Below are positions 60,514 through 64,000 of a stretch of 64,000 nt of DNA, piece after piece (the stretch's first letter is position 1; the number at the start of each line of letters is the position of its first letter). Below the pieces are notes generated by a model, which saw only the letters and a program-made list of their open reading frames with translations, did no database searches and was not told the origin of the DNA. Source of the stretch: Paraburkholderia silvatlantica. Lineage in GTDB: Bacteria; Pseudomonadota; Gammaproteobacteria; Burkholderiales; Burkholderiaceae. The position numbers and the translations under genes are program-made. The stretch covers positions 1 through 64,000 of the forward strand of contig NZ_QEOL01000033.1 of NCBI RefSeq assembly GCF_003096715.1, written 5' to 3'.

Positions 60514-61011
60514 TCAACTGCACGTTGACGGATTTGCGCGGTTCCTGACCGCCATCGACATAGCCCGGATCCTCGGATCGTATGGCACTCTCAGTGCCTC
60601 CGCGATAGTCGCTGAGGCAGCGCCGGGATGAAGAGGATTGAAAAGATAGTTGTACGAACGAGGAAGTATTGCACTCGGAACCTTGAGGAGCAGCTCCTGC
60701 CCTCCCGCCAGCCATTCGCTGCCGGCGGCCTGTGTCCAGTCCGCGTTCTCGCGCCAGTCGTCGGGGATGACGTTCGCCGTGAGTTCTGCCATCGCAACGT
60801 CCCCGGTAATCTCCACGCGCAGCAGTTGATAGTTATCTGGCAACGCCTGCGGAGACCCGAATTCGTGGTGCACCATCGTCTCAAGCAGCGCGAGCGCGGG
60901 GTTTTCCGCCAGATAGACGACCGGCTGCCCCCGATGATGCCACCGGCCGGGCGCCCTCAATCCGCCGATTCCCCGAAGGTCCGCGTAGTTGCTTATCCTC
61001 CAGAACTCCAT
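60514..61011 (-). CDS. RES-domain toxin (NAD+-degrading type)
   Basis: 165-residue RES-domain protein: FWRISNYADLRGIGGLRAPGRWH at the N-terminus carries the Arg and Tyr of the active centre. VVYLAENPALALLETMVHHEF carries the conserved Glu, and a further Ser lies in the PRSYNYLFNP region. RES toxins such as MbcT and ParT act on NAD+ or ADP-ribosylate targets. It lies directly after an antitoxin gene, overlapping it by 1 base. After DPRI, where related proteins usually end, about 17 extra residues follow. Confidence 0.87.
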   Translation of the reverse strand: MEFWRISNYADLRGIGGLRAPGRWHHRGQPVVYLAENPALALLETMVHHEFGSPQALPDNYQLLRVEITGDVAMAELTANVIPDDWRENADWTQAAGSEWLAGGQELLLKVPSAILPRSYNYLFNPLHPGAASATIAEALRVPYDPRIRAMSMAVRNRANPSTCS

Positions 61012-61466
61012 CAGGCGAAGTATCCCTCGTCGATCTGAACCAGGGTGTCCTCAACAAGCCGTGCACCGTGCTCAGTCGATGCCATCTCGAGCGGCGTTTT
61101 CCCGGCGAATCGCTCCTTCTTTCCTCGAAGCCAGTTCATGGCCTTTTCCGGGTTTCCAAACACCGTTTCCGCCTGTGCAACGATCCTGGCGAGGCGGATG
61201 GCCTTGTCCGACTCGTCGGTCGAGAGCCGCTCGCCATTCTGACGACGATGCGAGAGCGTCCGGCGAGGAATGATGAAGAGCAGCTCGTCGGCCTTGAGTC
61301 CATGCTCGCCGAGACGGTCGATCACGTCCACGCCGACGCGCTCGGTCGCCAGCGCGGCAAGATCGCTCCCGGACCGGATGTGGGCCTGGAGCAGATCGCC
61401 CAGCAGCGAGAACTCGGTATGGCGCGGGTTGACGCGCCCAGTGGGTCGGTATTCAACAGTGGCCAT
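61011..61466 (-). CDS. Xre/MbcA/ParS-type antitoxin (DUF2384)
   Basis: 151-residue antitoxin. The N-terminal part (residues 20-95) holds an Xre-like helix-turn-helix, and the C-terminal DUF2384 toxin-binding domain has AETVFGNPEKAMNWLRGKK followed by GKTPLEMASTEHGARLVEDTL. It should neutralise the RES toxin encoded next and autoregulate the pair. ATG at 61466 is preferred over upstream ones by its fit with family starts. Confidence 0.88.
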   Translation of the reverse strand: MATVEYRPTGRVNPRHTEFSLLGDLLQAHIRSGSDLAALATERVGVDVIDRLGEHGLKADELLFIIPRRTLSHRRQNGERLSTDESDKAIRLARIVAQAETVFGNPEKAMNWLRGKKERFAGKTPLEMASTEHGARLVEDTLVQIDEGYFA

Positions 61467-61603
61467 GGTATCTCCGAGCAAAATGCCCAAACAATGAAGG
61501 CATTTTGCCACAGATTGGGATATCCCGCTGAGCCGCGGCTACAAGCGGGTCTCGCAGACTCCGACTGACCGCGTGACTTTTGCGAGCAGACCCGATACGA
61601 TAA

Positions 61604-61616
61604 CTGTATATATATA
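61604..61616. promoter_or_regulatory. Left half of a split LexA box
   Basis: CTG followed by (TA)5 up to the left end of the IS1595-type element. Together with the right flank (62693-62705) and one copy of an 8-bp target duplication it rebuilds CTGTATATATATACAG, the SOS box consensus. Confidence 0.75.
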
Positions 61617-62692
61617 AGGGCTATCCAGTTAGCTCCACCTGAGCCATGATGGCGGCATGAGCGAAGCCCAGCATACGCCTGTTGCCGGTCAGGACTATCC
61701 CCAGACGTGGAGCCAGTTCGAAGACTGGTTCTCCAGTGAAATCGAGTGCCTGCGGTATCTCGAACGATTGCGCTGGCGTGAAGGCTTTGTTTGTCCGCGC
61801 TGCGGTTGCCGAGATGAACCCTATCGGGCCAACCGGGCGCGACTCGTTTGCAAGGCGTGCCGCCTTCAATGCACCGTGACGGCCGGCACGATTTTCGACA
61901 AGACCCGCACGCCGCTGAAGGTATGGCTGGCTGCGGCGTGGTACATCACGAGTCAGAAGTCGGGTGTCAGTGCGCTCGGGCTGCAACGGGTCCTGGGGCT
62001 GGGCAGCTACCAGACGGCATGGACCATGCTGCACCGTTTCCGGCGAGCCATGGTTCGTCCGAGACGCGAGCAGCTCAAGGGCTTGGTCGAGGTCGATCAA
62101 AGCTATCTGGCTATCCGCGAAAATCGTGAGAATCCTTCCGGCAAGTCATCCAAAAAGCGCACAACCAAGGCGTTGATCGTGATTGCCGTCGAAATCCTGG
62201 AGCCCCGTGGCTTTGGCCGCATACGCCTGAAGCGTATTGATCGCGAGCGCGTTGAGGATGTGCTTCCGTTTGTGAAGAGTGTCGTAGCCCCCGGCTCGGT
62301 GATTCGGACCGATGGCTCGCCCATGTACTTCTCGCTGGAGTACCACTACGCACATGACCGGGTCGTGGTGAAGTCTATCGCTGACGGCGAACGTCCTCCG
62401 GCACACGTGCCGCTACCCGGTGTGCATCGCGTCGCCTCGCTGCTCAAACGGTGGCTGCTCGGCACGCATCAGGGAGCTGTCAAGCCTGATCAGCTTGACC
62501 ATTATCTGGACGAGTTCGTGTTTCGTTTCAACCGCCGCACTTCGCGTTCGCGCGGACTGCTCTTCTACCGGCTGCTCGAGCAAGCGCTCGTGACGGCTCC
62601 CATCACATACGATGACGTCGTGATCAGCAAATCACACCGGAAAGGCCATCAACCTCCACCATGTGAAATGGTGGAGCTAAATGGATAGCCCT
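61617..62692 (+). mobile_element. IS1595-family insertion sequence, apparently complete
   Basis: About 1076 bp. Terminal inverted repeats: left AGGGCTATCCAGTTAGCTCC, right (inverted) AGGGCTATCCATTTAGCTCC, 19 of 20 matching and continuing into ACC. Both ends are flanked by TA-repeat DNA, consistent with an 8-bp target duplication; because of the repeat the exact boundary is ambiguous by one base pair. It carries one transposase gene. Confidence 0.88.
61657..62688 (+). CDS. IS1595-family transposase
   Basis: 343-residue ISXO2-like transposase with an N-terminal zinc ribbon (CPRCGC and CKAC) and the helix-turn-helix region. The catalytic core includes VEVDQSYL, IRTDGSPMY and the VHRVASLLKRWLLGTHQG segment. 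Length and domain order are normal and there is no frameshift, so the element may still move. Its stop lies within the right inverted repeat. Confidence 0.9.
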   Translation: MSEAQHTPVAGQDYPQTWSQFEDWFSSEIECLRYLERLRWREGFVCPRCGCRDEPYRANRARLVCKACRLQCTVTAGTIFDKTRTPLKVWLAAAWYITSQKSGVSALGLQRVLGLGSYQTAWTMLHRFRRAMVRPRREQLKGLVEVDQSYLAIRENRENPSGKSSKKRTTKALIVIAVEILEPRGFGRIRLKRIDRERVEDVLPFVKSVVAPGSVIRTDGSPMYFSLEYHYAHDRVVVKSIADGERPPAHVPLPGVHRVASLLKRWLLGTHQGAVKPDQLDHYLDEFVFRFNRRTSRSRGLLFYRLLEQALVTAPITYDDVVISKSHRKGHQPPPCEMVELNG

Positions 62693-62705
62693 TATATATA
62701 TACAG
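62693..62705. promoter_or_regulatory. Right half of the split LexA box
   Basis: (TA)5 then CAG, immediately to the right of the IS element and 19 bases before the imuA start codon, the expected place for a LexA operator of an imuA-imuB-dnaE2 cassette. Confidence 0.75.
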
Positions 62706-62723
62706 GTATTTATTGGGGGCACC

Positions 62724-62922
62724 ATGGCGCTGCCGCTACTGAACGTCGAGGCGATACACCCGGATTTGTGGCGAGCCTCGCAGTTGGGCTCCGCCCACGG
62801 CCGCACGGTGACGACCGGACACGAGGCGCTCGACGCGGAGTTGCCGGGCCATGGCTGGCCGATGGGGCCCTTGACCGAGGTGATCGTCCCGCAGCCGGGC
62901 TGCGGCGAACTGCGCCTGCTTA
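62724..62922 (+). pseudogene. imuA: imuA, 5' fragment (SOS mutagenesis protein)
   Basis: 66 codons beginning MALPLLNVEAIHPDLWRASQ and continuing TTGHEALDAELPGHGWPMGP and LTEVIVPQPGCGELRLL, the N-terminus of ImuA (RecA/SulA-like partner in translesion synthesis). A GGGGG ribosome site precedes the ATG. It is cut by the IS5-type element at codon 66, and the sequence after that element does not resume ImuA. Its SOS operator is also split by the IS1595-type element, so the gene is dead here. Confidence 0.85.
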
Positions 62923-62982
62923 GGGTCTGTTTACATTCGATGAAATGTGTTTACATCTTGTCTTTTGCGCGAGCGGGCCAAG

Positions 62983-63351
62983 ATGATTCGAACGTTATTG
63001 AGCGATGAAGTATGGGCACGAATCGAATCCGTCTTGCCCGGCAAGGAAGGCGATCCAGGGCGCACGGCGACCGACAATCGCTGGTTTGTCGAAGCAGTCC
63101 TCTGGACCGGCCGCACGGGTTGCCCGTGGCGCGATTTGCCGAAAGAGTTCGGCCGATGGCATACGGTGTGCATGCGCTTCTCCCGGTGGCGTCGCAAAGG
63201 CGTGTGGGAACGCGTGGCGCACGCCGTGTCCGACGAGACGGAGATCAAACGTGTGCTGATCGACTCGACCATCGTACGTGCGCACCAGCATTCGGCCGGC
63301 GCTCGAAAAAAAGCGGCCCGCAAGCGCTCGGCCGCTCGCGCGGAGGATTGA
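62983..63351 (+). CDS. IS5-family transposase OrfA
   Basis: 122 residues: MIRTLLSDEVWARIESVLPG, then DLPKEFGRWHTVCMRFSRWRRKGVW, then the first catalytic Asp in VLIDSTIVRAHQH. This is the N-terminal domain and first acid of an IS427-type DDE transposase. An A7G slippery run at 63306-63313 allows a minus-one shift into orfB, giving the full enzyme. Without it translation ends at 63351. Confidence 0.9.
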   Translation: MIRTLLSDEVWARIESVLPGKEGDPGRTATDNRWFVEAVLWTGRTGCPWRDLPKEFGRWHTVCMRFSRWRRKGVWERVAHAVSDETEIKRVLIDSTIVRAHQHSAGARKKAARKRSAARAED

Positions 63352-63740
63352 CGACCAAGTTGCATCTGGCCGTCGATGAAGCCGGGCGGCCGCTGCGAAT
63401 GATTGTCACTGAAGGACAGGCCTCGGACATTTCGTGTGCGCACGAATTGGTCGAGCATCTGCGTACGGGTGCCGTGATTGCTGACAAAGGTTACGACTCG
63501 GACGCCTTCGTGGGCACCATCCGCGCTACGCGCGCGAAGGCCGTTATCCCGCCGCGTTCGAATCGAAAGACCAAACGTCGGTACAGCCGCGTGCTGTATC
63601 GAACTCGGAACATCGTCGAACGCTTCTTCAATCGCATCAAACATTTTCGTCGCGTCTCCACTCGTTACGACAAGCTCGCCGGCAACTATCTCGCCTTCGC
63701 GGTGCTTGCTTGCGCCTTTGGACCGTTGGTGAGAATGTGA
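63306..63740 (+). CDS. IS5-family transposase OrfB (frameshift-extended part)
   Basis: The second frame picks up at the A7G run and reads SGPQALGRSRGGLTTKLHLAVDEAG, then VIADKGYDSDAF with the second acid, and YRTRNIVERFFNRIKHFRRVSTRYDK with the final Glu. It lacks a good start of its own, so it is most likely made only as an OrfA-OrfB fusion by programmed minus-one frameshifting. All catalytic residues are intact. Confidence 0.85.
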   Translation, partial: KKSGPQALGRSRGGLTTKLHLAVDEAGRPLRMIVTEGQASDISCAHELVEHLRTGAVIADKGYDSDAFVGTIRATRAKAVIPPRSNRKTKRRYSRVLYRTRNIVERFFNRIKHFRRVSTRYDKLAGNYLAFAVLACAFGPLVRM

Positions 63741-63750
63741 ACAGGACCTA

Positions 63751-63925
63751 GGAGGGGCCCGCGACATCAGCAAAATGGAAGCTACGCCTTCGGTTGCGTC
63801 GCAACGCTCACCCATTGACCATCGAGCAACAGGGCTCCTGCACTCGCATAGCCCCACAGCCGGACCGTCCTGGTCCGCTCCAGTTGCCGTGACGACTCTC
63901 ACGCAACATAAGGACCTAAGTGGGA
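63751..63925. other. Unassigned DNA right of the IS5-type element
   Basis: About 175 bases with no recognisable gene. It is not a continuation of imuA in any frame checked. Probably part of the mobile-element mosaic. Confidence 0.35.
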
Positions 63926-64000
63926 TCAGTAAGCGCCGAAGAGACGGTCAAGCGCGGCACTGATCCGGCTTTGTTCATCCTTGAGCGTGCCAATTGCGGG
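63926..64000 (-). CDS. C-terminal end of a gene entering from the right edge
   Basis: On the minus strand the last 24 codons read PAIGTLKDEQSRISAALDRL then FGAY and a stop at 63926-63928. The helical heptad pattern and charged composition look like a genuine protein end, such as a recombinase or transposition-related protein, but too little is visible to name it. Confidence 0.4.
   Translation of the reverse strand, partial: PAIGTLKDEQSRISAALDRLFGAY

Larger units (their letters stand above)
62923..63748 (+). mobile_element. IS5-family (IS427 group) insertion sequence
   Basis: 826 bp with terminal repeats GGGTCTGTTTACATTC (left) and, inverted, GGTCCTGTTCACATTC (right), 13 of 16 matching. It is flanked by TA on both sides (62921-62922, 63749-63750), a short target duplication typical of the IS427 group. 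It carries two overlapping transposase frames joined by a frameshift signal. Confidence 0.88.

Noticed and set aside
1..64000. CRISPR array
   Set aside because: All repeats seen are short tandem units (9-12 bp) or pairs; no regularly spaced 25-40 bp repeats and no cas genes.

Overview
The window looks like a chromosomal segment of a high-GC betaproteobacterium of the Burkholderia/Paraburkholderia/Caballeronia group. The evidence is strong GC bias at third codon positions and several typical neighbourhoods: DUF3460-scpA-panC-panD, zapA followed by 6S RNA, DUF934 inside a cysI-cysH-cysDN operon, and holC next to pepA and lptFG. About 57 kb is ordinary housekeeping DNA. The last 7 kb, from about 57.0 kb, is an insertion-sequence graveyard.

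Layout. 0.5-7 kb: tamA-tamB outer-membrane assembly module on the minus strand. 7.2-10 kb: DUF3460, scpA, panC and panD, then a small ParA-like ATPase and a hotdog thioesterase. 11.3-20.8 kb: a cobalamin salvage and late-assembly cluster. cobU, cbiB, cobD and btuF are on plus; btuC, btuD, cobT, cobS and cobC, plus cobQ, are on minus. No TonB receptor and no B12 riboswitch were seen. 21.2-22.2 kb: zapB-like gene, zapA, 6S RNA and a strong terminator. 22.3-33.5 kb: EVE-domain protein, SIMPL protein, lgt, LysR regulator/ilvD, cytochrome c, holC, pepA, lptF, lptG and a CbiX-like chelatase. 33.6-41.1 kb: assimilatory sulfate reduction operon (cysI, DUF934, cysH, cysD, cysN, SUMT) diverging from a CysB-type regulator. 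41.2-49.4 kb: an amino-acid-type binding protein, then a LacI-controlled sugar operon (ABC importer, TIM-barrel isomerase/epimerase, Gfo/Idh dehydrogenase) with a perfect 20-bp operator palindrome. 49.6-50.7 kb: Pcm-like methyltransferase and rhodanese. 51.0-57.0 kb: urtABCDE urea importer behind a textbook sigma-54 promoter.

The right end is a mosaic. It holds an IS3-family remnant, a fragment of urocanase (hutU) and two IS21 fragments joined head to head. A RES/Xre toxin-antitoxin pair follows. Next comes an apparently intact IS1595-family element whose two flanks rebuild a perfect LexA box. That box lies just ahead of a truncated imuA, which is itself interrupted by an intact IS5/IS427-type element. 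The SOS mutagenesis locus at this site has therefore been hit by at least two insertions, one in its operator and one in its coding sequence. This was the most unusual structure found. No CRISPR array, rRNA or tRNA gene was recognised.
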